DNA from: Candidatus Poseidoniaceae archaeon
GTDB taxonomy: Archaea; Thermoplasmatota; Poseidoniia; Poseidoniales; Poseidoniaceae
Length of the DNA stretch: 43,502 nt
Direction: 5' to 3'
Assembly (NCBI GenBank): GCA_938030705.1
Contig: CALHIR010000029.1
Span: 1-43,502, forward strand
Shown here piece by piece: positions 16,501 through 24,460 of this stretch (position 1 is its first letter; the number at the start of each line of letters is the position of its first letter). Both the position numbers and the translations under genes were made by a program. The notes below the pieces were generated by a model. The model made no database searches. It had not been told where the DNA came from and saw only the letters and a list, made by a program, of their open reading frames with translations.

Positions 16501-17667
16501 GCACGCTTTTCCGGGACGCTCAATTTTCATTTGCGTTCCAATGGTGATGAAATCATCCAAGGCTAACATGGAAGCGGTGTTGGTGGAGGCTGCGGCAAGG
16601 CCTGAAGGGCGGGCTCGGCCATAGCGAAGTCTGAAACCCCCGGGTTGCAACGGGCCGCCAAACACTGGCCTGCCCGCAATAATGTCGTTCATGAATTTCG
16701 TAATCGGGGCGATTTGTTGGCTCTTAAAAGCCGCTTTATCCGACGTTTCCGACTCCTTTCCACGGCTGGCGAACTTGGTGATGAATTCCCATCCAGGGAG
16801 GTTAAGTCGTTCGGTGTGTTTCTGGATTTTAGGGGCTTTCAAACACATGCCTTCGCCGATGACGAGGAGGACACCCCCTCGGATACGTGCTTCGTCAATG
16901 TTGCGTACATTTCCGTACCCCGCACACTCGATGCGTTCGGTTGACTCTCCGTTCACCATCACCGGGCATGCCCGGACAATCTCATCAATTTCTTCGGGAG
17001 AGGGGCGGTATTGGAGGTTGCCGCGATACAATCCAAACTCTTCCTTGACGCGCTCAACTTCGGGGTCAGTGGGTTGGTAGTGGCCGATGTTCAACTCACG
17101 ACGAATCATATCGGCAATGAGGACTGCCAAGGCTTGGGCTGTACCGCCTGCGGCTCGAATTGGACCTGCAAAATGAACAGAAACAAATTGAGAACCGTCG
17201 ATGTTGTTGAGCAAGCGCACCTCGCTGATGCCTTCCAACGGCGCCACAAGCACCGCTTCGGTCAAGACAGCAAGACCGACTCGAAGACCGACATCAATCG
17301 ACTTCTCAAGGTCGTAGCCTTGTTCACGGAAGCCTCGTGCGACGGATTGTGCGATGATGATCGACGTCGTTTCACGATCGTGCTCGTCCAACAAAGCACG
17401 GATATCGTCAGCGACTTCGTATCCGTCCAGATGTTCAATCAGAAGTTTTTCTGTTCGCCCTGCCAAATCGGAGGCACGGGGAATTTCGACCCGGTCTTTG
17501 TGGTCGAAGCCGAGTTGCCGGGCTTGTTCTGCGACACGATAGGCGTCGTCAGCGCGCTCATCGAGCCATTGATGGTAAGCGACCATCTCCTGCTCCAAAC
17601 GCTCCAAATCAAGACCAAGAAGAGGGTTGCTTTTCCCCACATCTGCGGCTTGCTTGGGCTCGGACAT
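13570..17667 (-). CDS. polC: DNA polymerase D (PolD) large catalytic subunit DP2
   Basis: DP2 is the catalytic subunit of the archaea-specific replicative polymerase PolD. The family is certain: the N-terminal block FVSVHFAGPIRAAGGTAQAL and the active site near RRNCDGDEDAIMLLMDGLLN with its Asp-Gly-Asp metal-binding residues. Zinc-binding clusters include CSVCERESPYLRCHH and CLKCAHSYRRMPLSGSC. Length is about 1365 residues, longer than the usual 1100-1270. Part of the excess is a charged stretch with Lys/Arg/Glu-rich helices around residues 700-800. No intein interrupts the NCDGDED site where some archaea carry one. The last residues, KQLSLSDFL, look like a PCNA-interacting motif. ATG 17667 with GGGTGA upstream is preferred over GTG 17673. 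Confidence 0.97.
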   Translation of the reverse strand: MSEPKQAADVGKSNPLLGLDLERLEQEMVAYHQWLDERADDAYRVAEQARQLGFDHKDRVEIPRASDLAGRTEKLLIEHLDGYEVADDIRALLDEHDRETTSIIIAQSVARGFREQGYDLEKSIDVGLRVGLAVLTEAVLVAPLEGISEVRLLNNIDGSQFVSVHFAGPIRAAGGTAQALAVLIADMIRRELNIGHYQPTDPEVERVKEEFGLYRGNLQYRPSPEEIDEIVRACPVMVNGESTERIECAGYGNVRNIDEARIRGGVLLVIGEGMCLKAPKIQKHTERLNLPGWEFITKFASRGKESETSDKAAFKSQQIAPITKFMNDIIAGRPVFGGPLQPGGFRLRYGRARPSGLAAASTNTASMLALDDFITIGTQMKIERPGKACAITPCDESEGPWVVLEDGRFLRVDDPAAYATLRHRVKQVWDNGELVIGYGEFMENNKRLVPAGYTMDWWASDMVDSLATEEDVAFFLDTFGFAREDWPEATPGLPPEESQDPNAQFWVRCEWHEQLRKLALNWSQAVACSRRFATSLPPPHNPWLKDLPIEWLPAVLNLLDSAIIEPTTGEADAPKGARPLTSERQLRLPGGAKAWSPKKMDELQPETLPDVESSSFPGPSFSMEQPVMTATLPEGWALQQHGLAKGAMMLLGLPHHHDGEDIVVSAGWESFLEAFGYSSERKAPLRQKNASKVASDRLASLRKAKLVLDEERARKGELEKERATIRIAAETGARQRGLGIAETDRVGRDAAASVPDEGPSEPAAYLAAQRLEDEHAIEGIMVIVRQLSDLRWEHSAPVRVGCRMGRPEKAAPRIMNPMTHSLFPIELNGGNQRLLNHAIDKRTIRVQLGRRTCSVCERESPYLRCHHRALDAHGETKAGETCGGRTQAKETKSTAYRRGEVQSVRMDDMVEDARIRLGIDRLPAQVKCTKKLNSRDQTPEAIEKGILRARHELPVFRDGTVRYDMSDVPITHFRPREIGVPWKTLHGLGYTHDYRGRPLNDDEQTLELFPQDFIVAKGAADFLLRTAKYIDELLVRFYKMEPYYNADKPDDLIGHLICALAPHTSGGVLSRIIGWADCSGGYAHPLFHAAKRRNCDGDEDAIMLLMDGLLNFSRDILPANRGGQMDAPLVLTTRLNPTEVDKEALNVDAAWFYERDFYEATLQQPHPKDIQHRMDFVERRLGSVAAVRGYGFTHDCYALDRGPALSAYKTLETMIDKMNGQLALGHRLRGVNVRQVASSVVRSHFLPDLRGNLNAYGRQKVRCLKCAHSYRRMPLSGSCIQPKKETGRGLSRMGVAKAEGGLCNGNLALTVSEGAVRKYIEVMRFVMDHYGVDLYTRQNADWLASSADSLFNNDRAKQLSLSDFL

Positions 17668-17695
17668 GTTCACTCACCCGTTCTTCACCACGACC

Positions 17696-17704
17696 CTTTA
17701 TCAT
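17696..17704 (-). promoter_or_regulatory. TATA box (ATGATAAAG) for the PolD large-subunit gene
   Basis: Minus-strand ATGATAAAG lies about 25-31 bases before the GTG 17673 / ATG 17667 starts, leaving a leader of only a few bases. Confidence 0.45.
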
Positions 17705-17787
17705 CAACACGGTGCCCTCCGATGGAACAGTCTTGCGAGTGGTTTGGTAAAGGAAAGTTCATGTCGTGACGGCGGAGGAAGGGGTTC

Positions 17788-18387
17788 ATGGCCGTCCACG
17801 ACACCGTTCGCAACCATCCTGACTGGCCTGAATTAGCACGTCTGGTTCACGAATTAGCGTTTCTCGACGGCGGGAGCGATACCGCCTTCACCCTCGCCAG
17901 CGGACGGCAATCTCGCTGGTTCTTCGACACCAAGCCGGTGATGATGCACCCTCATGCGGCCAGCATCATGGGCCGACTCCTGAACCTCCGAATCAAGGCC
18001 CTTGGTGCGACGTTGGTGGGCGGACTTGAACTGGGTGCCGTACCGTTGACGGCGCTCGTCGTCGCCTCGCCCGATGCAGATGATGACCTGCGCGGTTTCA
18101 TGGTTCGAAAGTCGCCAAAGGGGCGAGGTGGGCGGAAAACCAACAACCCTCCTGGCATTGAAGGCACTTCGCTGGAAGCAGGCGGCAACGTGGTGATCGT
18201 CGAGGACGTGACGACAACGGGGGGTTCTTCCATCGTGGCGGTGGATCGCATTCACAACGATACAGATTGCAAGGTTCTTGCCGTCATCAGCATTCTTGAC
18301 CGTGAAGAAGGCGCTGAGGCGGCCTTCGCAAACGCCGGCATACCCTTCGAATCCCTCTTGACGCGTTCGGATATCGTCGCTCTTTGA
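17788..18387 (+). CDS. pyrE: Orotate phosphoribosyltransferase
   Basis: PyrE joins orotate to PRPP to form OMP in pyrimidine synthesis. The PRPP-binding loop VVIVEDVTTTGGSS is at residues 135-148, with the expected two acidic residues and the TTGG turn. The upstream GGLELGAVPLTALV and FMVRKSPKGRG match the conserved loop carrying catalytic Lys/Arg residues. The N-terminal FTLASGRQSRWFFDTKP is the family's typical orotate-side segment. At 199 residues it is normal in length. The ATG follows GGAGGAAGGGG. It is followed 9 bases on by a methyltransferase gene, probably in one operon. Confidence 0.94.
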   Translation: MAVHDTVRNHPDWPELARLVHELAFLDGGSDTAFTLASGRQSRWFFDTKPVMMHPHAASIMGRLLNLRIKALGATLVGGLELGAVPLTALVVASPDADDDLRGFMVRKSPKGRGGRKTNNPPGIEGTSLEAGGNVVIVEDVTTTGGSSIVAVDRIHNDTDCKVLAVISILDREEGAEAAFANAGIPFESLLTRSDIVAL

Positions 18388-18396
18388 GGTGAAGAA

Positions 18397-19689
18397 GTGC
18401 ATCATGTGTTCAACCCGTCCGATGTTGTCTCCGACGGACTCATCGAATTTGCTCAAGACGCTACGGCGCCTCAAGGTCTGCTGTTCTTCCACGCCAAGGA
18501 AGGTCGCCCGCTCGCCACGCCGTGGCAGGTGGCTGCCTTGCGTGCCCGAGCGGTGGCCGAGCATCGCTTACCCAACGGTTTGGTGTTGGACTGCGCCTGC
18601 GGAAGCGGCATCCAACTCGCGGCTTATGCCTTGACGCTTCAGCGGCCCGTTCTCGGTGTGGAATTGGACGATGAGCGGGCCCGTGCCAGCGCAGTGAACT
18701 TGCAAACCGTGGCTGGCCATGCACGAGCTGAAGCGGCGAGTTGGTTCCTCGAAAGTTCCGTGGTGGCCGGCGATGGGACCGCAGCGAAGGACGTTCTGGC
18801 AGCCCTCGAGGGCGAAGCCCCCCACGTCGCCTTTCTTCATCTCGACCCGGCTCGGCCTCGCAACAGCCGGACGCACGCATTGGAAGAGATGCAACCCCCC
18901 CTTCACCGCGTGCTTGAATCGTGGTCCCCTCACTTCGCACCCTCAGAACAAGGCCCTGCCGTGTTGTTGGACCTGTCGCCACGGTTGACGCCGACTCAAC
19001 GCCACGAAGTGGAGGAAATCGTTGAACGCGTCTGGCCTGGAATCGCTAAAACTTGGGAATGGACTTCGCGAGGGCGGGGGCGCGTTGACCGGTTGGCGTT
19101 GTGGCTGGGCGGTATCGCCTCGGACGGGGTTGCGCGCCGTTTTGTACGGGTCCCGTCGTCCCTTGCCCAAAGGCCGTTGATGCTCTCGACCAACCAAACC
19201 GAACCGTCCCTTGTTTGCCAGCACCATCCACCAAAGCGTGGAGAGCAGGTTAGCATTCTTGATGCCGCCCTTATCGAGAGTGGCCTTGTTGAAAGGTGGT
19301 TGGCTCGGGTCAGTGCCGACGACCTCCATCGGTGGGCCTTCATCGAGGGGAGGCGCCCACAGGTCCACCACGACCGGCCGCTGCAGATGTACGAAGACGA
19401 TGCTTGGCTCGTACAAGCTACAGGGAAGGTGGTGGAATTGCTGACCTTTGACCTCGACGAAACCACGGTCGACCGTTTGGTTGAGATGGCACTGGAACAC
19501 CGCATGGCTTCCGTCAAACTTCGTTTCGATCTCGACCCTTCGCTTCAGCCAATTTTGCAGGGCTCACTGGACCGGCAATTGCGACGACGGCATGGGGTTC
19601 GTGAAGGATTTGTGGCCCGACACCCGGTGGCTGATGTCTTGCTGCTCTGCGTTTCTCCGGCCAAGGATGAAGAGTTACCTCCGATTTGA
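18397..19689 (+). CDS. Class I SAM-dependent methyltransferase with THUMP-like C-terminal region
   Basis: The N-terminal half is a Rossmann-fold methyltransferase: motif I DCACGSG at residues 65-71, the acidic ribose-binding end of strand 2 in VLGVELDDERARA, and motif IV-like LHLDPARP. The DPARP sequence resembles RNA methyltransferases and the bacterial THUMP-like methyltransferase family. The C-terminal third (about 290-425) has alpha/beta sequence consistent with a THUMP-like domain. The start is GTG at 18397, with GAGGTGA placed 6 bases upstream and overlapping the end of pyrE. The likely target is rRNA or tRNA. Downstream lies the promoter of the ribosomal cluster. Confidence 0.8.
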   Translation: MHHVFNPSDVVSDGLIEFAQDATAPQGLLFFHAKEGRPLATPWQVAALRARAVAEHRLPNGLVLDCACGSGIQLAAYALTLQRPVLGVELDDERARASAVNLQTVAGHARAEAASWFLESSVVAGDGTAAKDVLAALEGEAPHVAFLHLDPARPRNSRTHALEEMQPPLHRVLESWSPHFAPSEQGPAVLLDLSPRLTPTQRHEVEEIVERVWPGIAKTWEWTSRGRGRVDRLALWLGGIASDGVARRFVRVPSSLAQRPLMLSTNQTEPSLVCQHHPPKRGEQVSILDAALIESGLVERWLARVSADDLHRWAFIEGRRPQVHHDRPLQMYEDDAWLVQATGKVVELLTFDLDETTVDRLVEMALEHRMASVKLRFDLDPSLQPILQGSLDRQLRRRHGVREGFVARHPVADVLLLCVSPAKDEELPPI

Positions 19690-19734
19690 GGCTGTTTCGC
19701 GGCTCAGTGGCGCGAAAGTCATCATCGCGGTCTT

Positions 19735-19742
19735 GATATATG
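19735..19742 (+). promoter_or_regulatory. TATA box (GATATATG) of the S13-S4-S11-RpoD operon
   Basis: A clear AT-rich element in the 108-base gap between the methyltransferase and S13 genes, 56 bases before the S13 ATG. It implies a leader of about 30 bases, which contains GAGGG ahead of the start codon. Confidence 0.55.
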
Positions 19743-19797
19743 CGAGGTTGGTCGGAGGGATGCTTGACACAGTGGTGTTAACGTTGAGGGAAACCAG

Positions 19798-20265
19798 ATG
19801 GCACGACCGAAGGATGAGGACCTTGGTGATGACTTTTCATACATTTTGCGTATGGCAGATACGGACATGGACGGCTTGAAGCCGCTTGCAACCGCCTTGA
19901 CGTCGGTCAAAGGTGTCGGTGCACGTACCGCCATCCAAATTTGCAAGAACACTGGTTTTGACCCTTACAACCTCGCCGGCTACCTCAACGCCGAGCAGCA
20001 AGAGCAACTCCGCCTCGCCATTGAGTCCTACGCTGAGAACGTCCCCCTCTGGATGCTCAACAGGCAACGAGACCTCGAAACAGGCAACGAAATTCACCTC
20101 ACCGGACAGCAAGTTCGTTTCACCCTGCAAGACGATATTGACCGTCTTCGTACCATGAAGTGCTACCGTGGCGTTCGCCACGCATCTGGCAACAAAGTTC
20201 GTGGCCAGCGAGGTCGCTCCAACGGCCGTGGCGGCTTGACCCTGGGTGTCAGCCGAAAGAAGTGA
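19798..20265 (+). CDS. rps13: 30S ribosomal protein S13
   Basis: S13 sits in the head of the small subunit and contacts the P-site tRNA and L5. The archaeal form is recognised by SYILRMADTDMDGLKPL at the start, ALTSVKGVGARTAIQIC (the helix-hairpin-helix-like element), and the basic C terminus KCYRGVRHASGNKVRGQRGRSN. Length 155 residues matches archaeal S13. It heads a tightly packed operon: 15 bases to S4, then S11 and RNA polymerase subunit D, the conserved archaeal order. Confidence 0.97.
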   Translation: MARPKDEDLGDDFSYILRMADTDMDGLKPLATALTSVKGVGARTAIQICKNTGFDPYNLAGYLNAEQQEQLRLAIESYAENVPLWMLNRQRDLETGNEIHLTGQQVRFTLQDDIDRLRTMKCYRGVRHASGNKVRGQRGRSNGRGGLTLGVSRKK

Positions 20266-20280
20266 TGAGGAGGAATCAAG

Positions 20281-20931
20281 ATGGGAGAGCCAAAGTTTTC
20301 ACGACCCAAGTACGATACCCCTTCCCACCCGTGGAAGGCTGACCGAATTGAAGAAGAACACGCCATTCAAGGCAATCACGGCCTCAAGAACATGAAGGAG
20401 ATTTGGAAGGCCAAGTCCCAACTTCGCCGACATCGACGTCAAGCCATGCGCCTCATCGGAAACATCGACACCACCGAAGGACACGGCAAGCGAGAGCGAG
20501 AAGACCTGCTCCGCTCCCTCCACCACAAGGGCCTCATCGAATCCGATGCCGACCTTGGTGACATTCTCTCCCTCAGCACGGAAGACGTGTTGAACCGACG
20601 CTTGCAAGCCCAAGTTTACTACAAGGGTCTCGCCTGTACCATGAAACAAGCCCGCCAATTGGTCACGCACGGCCAAATCTGCATCGGCGAGCAGAAGATC
20701 ACCATCCCGTCCTACGCCGTGAGTCGAGACGAGGAAGGCGAACTTCGCTACCATCCTGCATCCCCGTTGAACGACCCGAACCACCCCATCCGCAAGGCCA
20801 TTGAGGGTGTTCGAGAAGCTGCCTCCTACGAGGAAGACGAAATCGACCCGGAAGCGACACCTGAATTCGCTGAAGAAGTGCGTGAGGCTGGAGAAGCCTC
20901 CACCGCCGCCATTGAAGGAGGTGACGAGTGA
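20281..20931 (+). CDS. rps4: 30S ribosomal protein S4
   Basis: S4 binds 16S rRNA early in small-subunit assembly. The N terminus has the archaeal [21 protein letters not shown]. The S4 RNA-binding domain lies in the middle ([19 protein letters not shown], then [22 protein letters not shown]). The tail from about residue 165 is acidic and extends beyond the core domain by some 35 residues, ending in Glu/Ala-rich sequence; acidic extensions are not universal in this family. GGAGG precedes the ATG. The stop overlaps the S11 start by one base (TGATG), implying translational coupling. Confidence 0.97.
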   Translation: MGEPKFSRPKYDTPSHPWKADRIEEEHAIQGNHGLKNMKEIWKAKSQLRRHRRQAMRLIGNIDTTEGHGKREREDLLRSLHHKGLIESDADLGDILSLSTEDVLNRRLQAQVYYKGLACTMKQARQLVTHGQICIGEQKITIPSYAVSRDEEGELRYHPASPLNDPNHPIRKAIEGVREAASYEEDEIDPEATPEFAEEVREAGEASTAAIEGGDE

Positions 20932-21314
20932 TGCCCCGCAAAGCCATCGTCAACATCTTCAGTTCCTACAACAACATCCTCATGACGGCCACGGATTTGA
21001 CCGGTGCTGAAACCATCACGACCTGCAACGGTGGTGAAGTGGTGAAGGCCGGCAAAGACAAAGGAGGCCAATTCGCTGCAACCCGTGCCGCTGAACGCAT
21101 GGCTGACGCCCTCAAGGACAAGGAATTCAACGAACTCATCGTGAAGTACCGTGCTCCTGGAGGCAACCTGTCCAACAACACCGGTCCCGGCGCTCAAGCC
21201 GCCATTCGTGCCCTCACCCGTGCGGGCATGACCATCACTCGAATCGAAGACGTTACACCCATCGCTCACGATGGAACCAAGAAGAAGGGTGGCCGACGTG
21301 GCCGACGTGTCTGA
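20931..21314 (+). CDS. rps11: 30S ribosomal protein S11
   Basis: S11 lines the platform of the small subunit near the E site. Typical sequence includes [23 protein letters not shown], the [15 protein letters not shown] helix, [25 protein letters not shown], and the C-terminal [23 protein letters not shown]. The ATG at 20931 has AAGGAGGTGA about 6 bases upstream, one of the best ribosome-binding sites in the window; the preceding GTG codon at 20928 is unlikely. Length of 127 residues is normal. Confidence 0.97.
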   Translation: MPRKAIVNIFSSYNNILMTATDLTGAETITTCNGGEVVKAGKDKGGQFAATRAAERMADALKDKEFNELIVKYRAPGGNLSNNTGPGAQAAIRALTRAGMTITRIEDVTPIAHDGTKKKGGRRGRRV

Positions 21315-21329
21315 TGAAAAGGTGATGAT

Positions 21330-22262
21330 ATGAAGACCGAAGTTGTTCAAGGCTGGCCCCAAGGCCACGAAATTCGTATTCTGATCACCGAGACCGACGC
21401 GTCTCAAGTGAACGCTATTCGCCGTGCACTCATCGCTGATGTCCCAAAGTTGGCCATCACACGAGTCGATTTCTCGCAAGGCGTTACTCAAGATAACAAA
21501 GGCGAGGTTGTTGAATCCGTGAACGTTCTTCCCGACGAAGTGCTCGCTCACCGCTTGGCCATGATCCCCATCCCTACCAACCTCGACGAAGGTTTGGTCT
21601 TCCCCGACGCCTGTGAAAACTGCATGGACGTCGTCGAGAAGGACAAAGGCTGTCCAATGTGCCAGGTGCTGTACACGCTTTCTGCACGTGGGCCTGCCTC
21701 AGACGCTGAAGAAGACTTCAAAACCGTATACGCCGGCGACATCACCACCATTTCCGACCCTGTGTTTGACATTCGTGATGAGCACAAGCAAATCCCCTTG
21801 ACCGTGCTCGCCAAAGGCCAATTCCTGGAATTCTACGCCTTTGCTGTCCTCGGACGAGGCCGGGACCACGCCAAGTGGTCTCCCGTGGCCGCCGTCGGTT
21901 TCCGACCGCAGCACATGGCCGTGCTCAACAAGCCAAAGAAAGCCAACGTCCTCTTCGACCTCGGATTGACGACCAGCGATGGCAAACCCATTGACGCCAA
22001 ACTTTTCGGCAAGGACAAGAAAGTGACCGATGTCAATCACGTGATGGACCTTGAGAACGCGCTTCACCAAGTCGGCCCCGGCACCGGTCGAGACGGCGAT
22101 TTCGACGATGCCATCACCCTCGAACCCGTGGAGGACGCTTACGTCTTTTCCTACGAGACCGACGGCAGCCTCGACCCGGTTACGGCGTTCAACATGGCGC
22201 TTGACGAACTCAAGAATCGCTTTGACAACCTGAGCGAAGACTTGGCTTCCGCCCTCGCTTGA
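21330..22262 (+). CDS. rpoD: DNA-directed RNA polymerase subunit D (Rpo3)
   Basis: Subunit D pairs with subunit L to form the assembly platform of archaeal RNA polymerase, like bacterial alpha and eukaryotic Rpb3. The dimerisation domain begins with IRILITETDASQVNAIRRALIADVPKLAI and closes with the C-terminal TAFNMALDELKNRF. In between is an inserted domain with four Cys at about 95, 98, 108 and 111 (CENC and CPMC), the position at which some archaea hold an iron-sulfur cluster. AAGGTGATGAT precedes the ATG. At 310 residues it is longer than the usual 250-270. Canonical neighbours S13, S4 and S11 lie upstream, but the usual downstream L18e is absent. Confidence 0.96.
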   Translation: MKTEVVQGWPQGHEIRILITETDASQVNAIRRALIADVPKLAITRVDFSQGVTQDNKGEVVESVNVLPDEVLAHRLAMIPIPTNLDEGLVFPDACENCMDVVEKDKGCPMCQVLYTLSARGPASDAEEDFKTVYAGDITTISDPVFDIRDEHKQIPLTVLAKGQFLEFYAFAVLGRGRDHAKWSPVAAVGFRPQHMAVLNKPKKANVLFDLGLTTSDGKPIDAKLFGKDKKVTDVNHVMDLENALHQVGPGTGRDGDFDDAITLEPVEDAYVFSYETDGSLDPVTAFNMALDELKNRFDNLSEDLASALA

Positions 22263-22309
22263 AGACATCAGCGCGGGGTTCATCAGCCTTCACCGCCTCG
22301 CTCGGTAAG

Positions 22310-23344
22310 ATGACGTCCACAACCGTTCAGCGCTGCGGTGGACACATTACCCTGCTGTTCACCGTTGACAAATCCAACGCGTTGATGCGAAGCCAAGGAA
22401 GCCGTGGTGCAGGTTTTTCCATCGACCACGGTGTTGAAATCAAAGCCACACTCCATCGTGTTGACCAGGGCGATGCTTGGAAAATGAGCGGTATCGCTCC
22501 AGACCAACCGCCTCCCCTTCAGGAAACAAAACCGTCCACCATCGCCGTCATCAACATGAACGGCGACCACCTTGAGAACACCGAATTATACCTCGACTTC
22601 CTTGAGGCCTGCCGAGAAGCCACACTGCTTCGACCCGAGGAATGGATGGAGGTAAAGGTCCGGTTGGAGTGCCCCACGAGCCAAGGGTTTGGAATGTCAG
22701 CCGCGGGATTGATAGGTCTTGGTAAAGCGGTTCACGCATTGACTGGAAGAGGGCGGTTGAATCAGTACCTGAAAATCGCCCATCGCATCGAGCGGGTCCA
22801 CGGAGCAGGTCTTGGTGACGTCCTCGGAGCCTCGGTTGGTGGCGTGGAACTTCGCCTGGCACCGGGAGCCCCCGGATGGCCAGGAGACGTGGTTGGTTTT
22901 GCTTGCGAAGCCGAAGTCTTGCTGATTTGGAACCCCCATGAAGAACGCCACACGTCCACCTACATCGATGACCCGAACTGGCAGCGCTCAATCACCGCTG
23001 CGGGCAATGCTTGCGTCGATGCTTTGGCCTCTAAGCCATGGAATGCCGAGCGCTGGCCCGATGTGCTCACCCAATCCCGTCTGTTCGCGACAGCATCCGG
23101 CATGCTTGAGGAAGAAGAGCGGGCCCGCCTCTACCGGTGCGTCCTGGAAGCGGTTCAAGCCATTGAGGCTCAAGCCACGCTCGCCGTACGCCTTTGCATG
23201 TTGGGAAGTTCGGTGGTGGTTCTTCCTCGACGGTTGAGCGAGCCGGTCGCTGCCGAGGTCTTCGAAGCGATATCGACAGAAGCCGAAGCGATTGGATTTA
23301 TGGCAATGACCTCATCGATTTCGGGTCTCAGTCCTCAGCCGTGA
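22310..23344 (+). CDS. Pantoate kinase (GHMP family)
   Basis: In archaea pantoate kinase plus phosphopantothenate synthetase replace bacterial PanC/PanK in coenzyme A synthesis. The N terminus VQRCGGHITLLFTV fits the family's opening (P/C-G-H-I-T), and the GHMP ATP-binding loop is GFGMSAAG at about residues 126-133. The segment HGAGLGDVLGASVGGVELRLAPGAPG matches the conserved GLGDV...GG block. ATG 22310 is used, as it directly precedes that opening; a TTG at 22259 overlapping rpoD is in frame but gives an unconserved leader. A different GHMP kinase is possible but less likely. The 3' end overlaps the convergent nuclease gene by 17 bases. Confidence 0.8.
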   Translation: MTSTTVQRCGGHITLLFTVDKSNALMRSQGSRGAGFSIDHGVEIKATLHRVDQGDAWKMSGIAPDQPPPLQETKPSTIAVINMNGDHLENTELYLDFLEACREATLLRPEEWMEVKVRLECPTSQGFGMSAAGLIGLGKAVHALTGRGRLNQYLKIAHRIERVHGAGLGDVLGASVGGVELRLAPGAPGWPGDVVGFACEAEVLLIWNPHEERHTSTYIDDPNWQRSITAAGNACVDALASKPWNAERWPDVLTQSRLFATASGMLEEEERARLYRCVLEAVQAIEAQATLAVRLCMLGSSVVVLPRRLSEPVAAEVFEAISTEAEAIGFMAMTSSISGLSPQP

Positions 23345-24371
23345 GGGCGGACAGGTCAATGGGCGCAGCGTCCAGCATCAACACGCCGGGAAGGAACAAA
23401 TTTTCAGAAAAACCATGTCGAAACATGATGGCTCCACTGCCCCATTCTTCGATGTAGCGATTCATCTGTTTCTTCATTTTCTTACGCTGGAACTCAACAT
23501 CAGCACCATAGAAGTGCTTGGCATCAATCCACGCCACGGGCTGGTCGTTGATGTAAACGTGGTCGAGGAAGAGCAAGTCAGGTGTACGCACAGGTCGACC
23601 GAGCAGTTCCGATTGTTCCTTGACCATCTCAGGCTGGCGGCGGAGACGAATGCCCTGGGCTTCAAACCAGTTTGCTAGGATGTCCTCAAATAAATCAGCT
23701 CTGACCTGAGTTTCTGATTGATCAACGCTGGAGACCCTGTCGGCAGCTTCAGCGGCTTCAAACTCGTCCTGCTCGCGTTGCTTCATGGAGGACGGGTTGC
23801 GGAGGCTTTCTTTGATTCGCTTTTTTGACCAACCCATCGCTTCCAGCACCACCCTGAAGATGTTCATGGGTGGAAAGTCGTATTGTTTGGACAGTGCCAC
23901 CACAGAGGTTCCCGAGCGGTAGTGGCGAGCAAGTTCTCGTGCTTTGGATTTCAATTTATGATGCGAGTAGACCGTCTTTTGCTGAAGGAGAGCGGAACGA
24001 AGGGAGAGAGCTTGGTCGAGGTTCATTGCTTCATCGTCCAACGAAGCCGCGATTTCATCCACTCGCTCATCGCTCAACCAACCGAAGTCCCCTCGCTTTA
24101 CAACAAAGGAAGCCACGCGCTGCTCCTCCTTGAGTGACACCGGTTCAGGTTTCCAAGACAGGTGGAATGTGCGGGGAGGGTCCATGTCCTCTGGGAACGC
24201 CATGGGGAGGGGGGTTCGTTCAAATCGCTGCTCCGCCGCCATGTTCATGGTGTTGATTTCTGAAGCAAAACGCTCCATCTGATGTTCTCGTTTGGGGCCG
24301 CCGTAGCGTCGTTTAGAGGGCGAACTACGGCGCTGATTGGAACGACGTGGCGACCGAGGTGATTCACCCAT
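23328..24371 (-). CDS. TPD-motif PD-(D/E)xK nuclease-like protein (CDIN1/C15orf41 family)
   Basis: The C-terminal region has the hallmark RTPDLLFLDHVYIN followed by PVAWIDAKHFYG, around residues 260-287. This is the signature of the TPD-sequence-motif family (Pfam PF14811), whose human member CDIN1 (C15orf41) interacts with codanin-1 and is mutated in congenital dyserythropoietic anaemia type I. The Asp of TPD and the D-x-K are the restriction-endonuclease-fold active-site residues. Upstream, about residues 130-190 (RHYRSGTSVVALSKQYDFPPMNIFRVVL, then GWSKKRIKESL) form a helix-turn-helix-like domain, as in the human protein. The N-terminal 45 residues are basic and Ser-rich. It is probably a structure-specific nuclease or nucleic-acid-binding protein; the substrate is unknown. 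Confidence 0.85.
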   Translation of the reverse strand: MGESPRSPRRSNQRRSSPSKRRYGGPKREHQMERFASEINTMNMAAEQRFERTPLPMAFPEDMDPPRTFHLSWKPEPVSLKEEQRVASFVVKRGDFGWLSDERVDEIAASLDDEAMNLDQALSLRSALLQQKTVYSHHKLKSKARELARHYRSGTSVVALSKQYDFPPMNIFRVVLEAMGWSKKRIKESLRNPSSMKQREQDEFEAAEAADRVSSVDQSETQVRADLFEDILANWFEAQGIRLRRQPEMVKEQSELLGRPVRTPDLLFLDHVYINDQPVAWIDAKHFYGADVEFQRKKMKKQMNRYIEEWGSGAIMFRHGFSENLFLPGVLMLDAAPIDLSALTAED

Positions 24372-24460
24372 GGCCCCTTACCTTTGGCGACACTCAATGA
24401 AGGCTCCCCCGCTAAACGCCTACACGACGGGTTCTTATGCAAGTGGGGCATGGTGTTTTC

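Noticed and set aside
14479-17769. Long plus-strand open frames antisense to the polymerase gene (about 200, 318 and 252 codons)
   Set aside because: They are shadows of the high-GC polymerase gene; composition is rich in Arg, Gly and Phe without domains, and the opposite strand has a certain gene.
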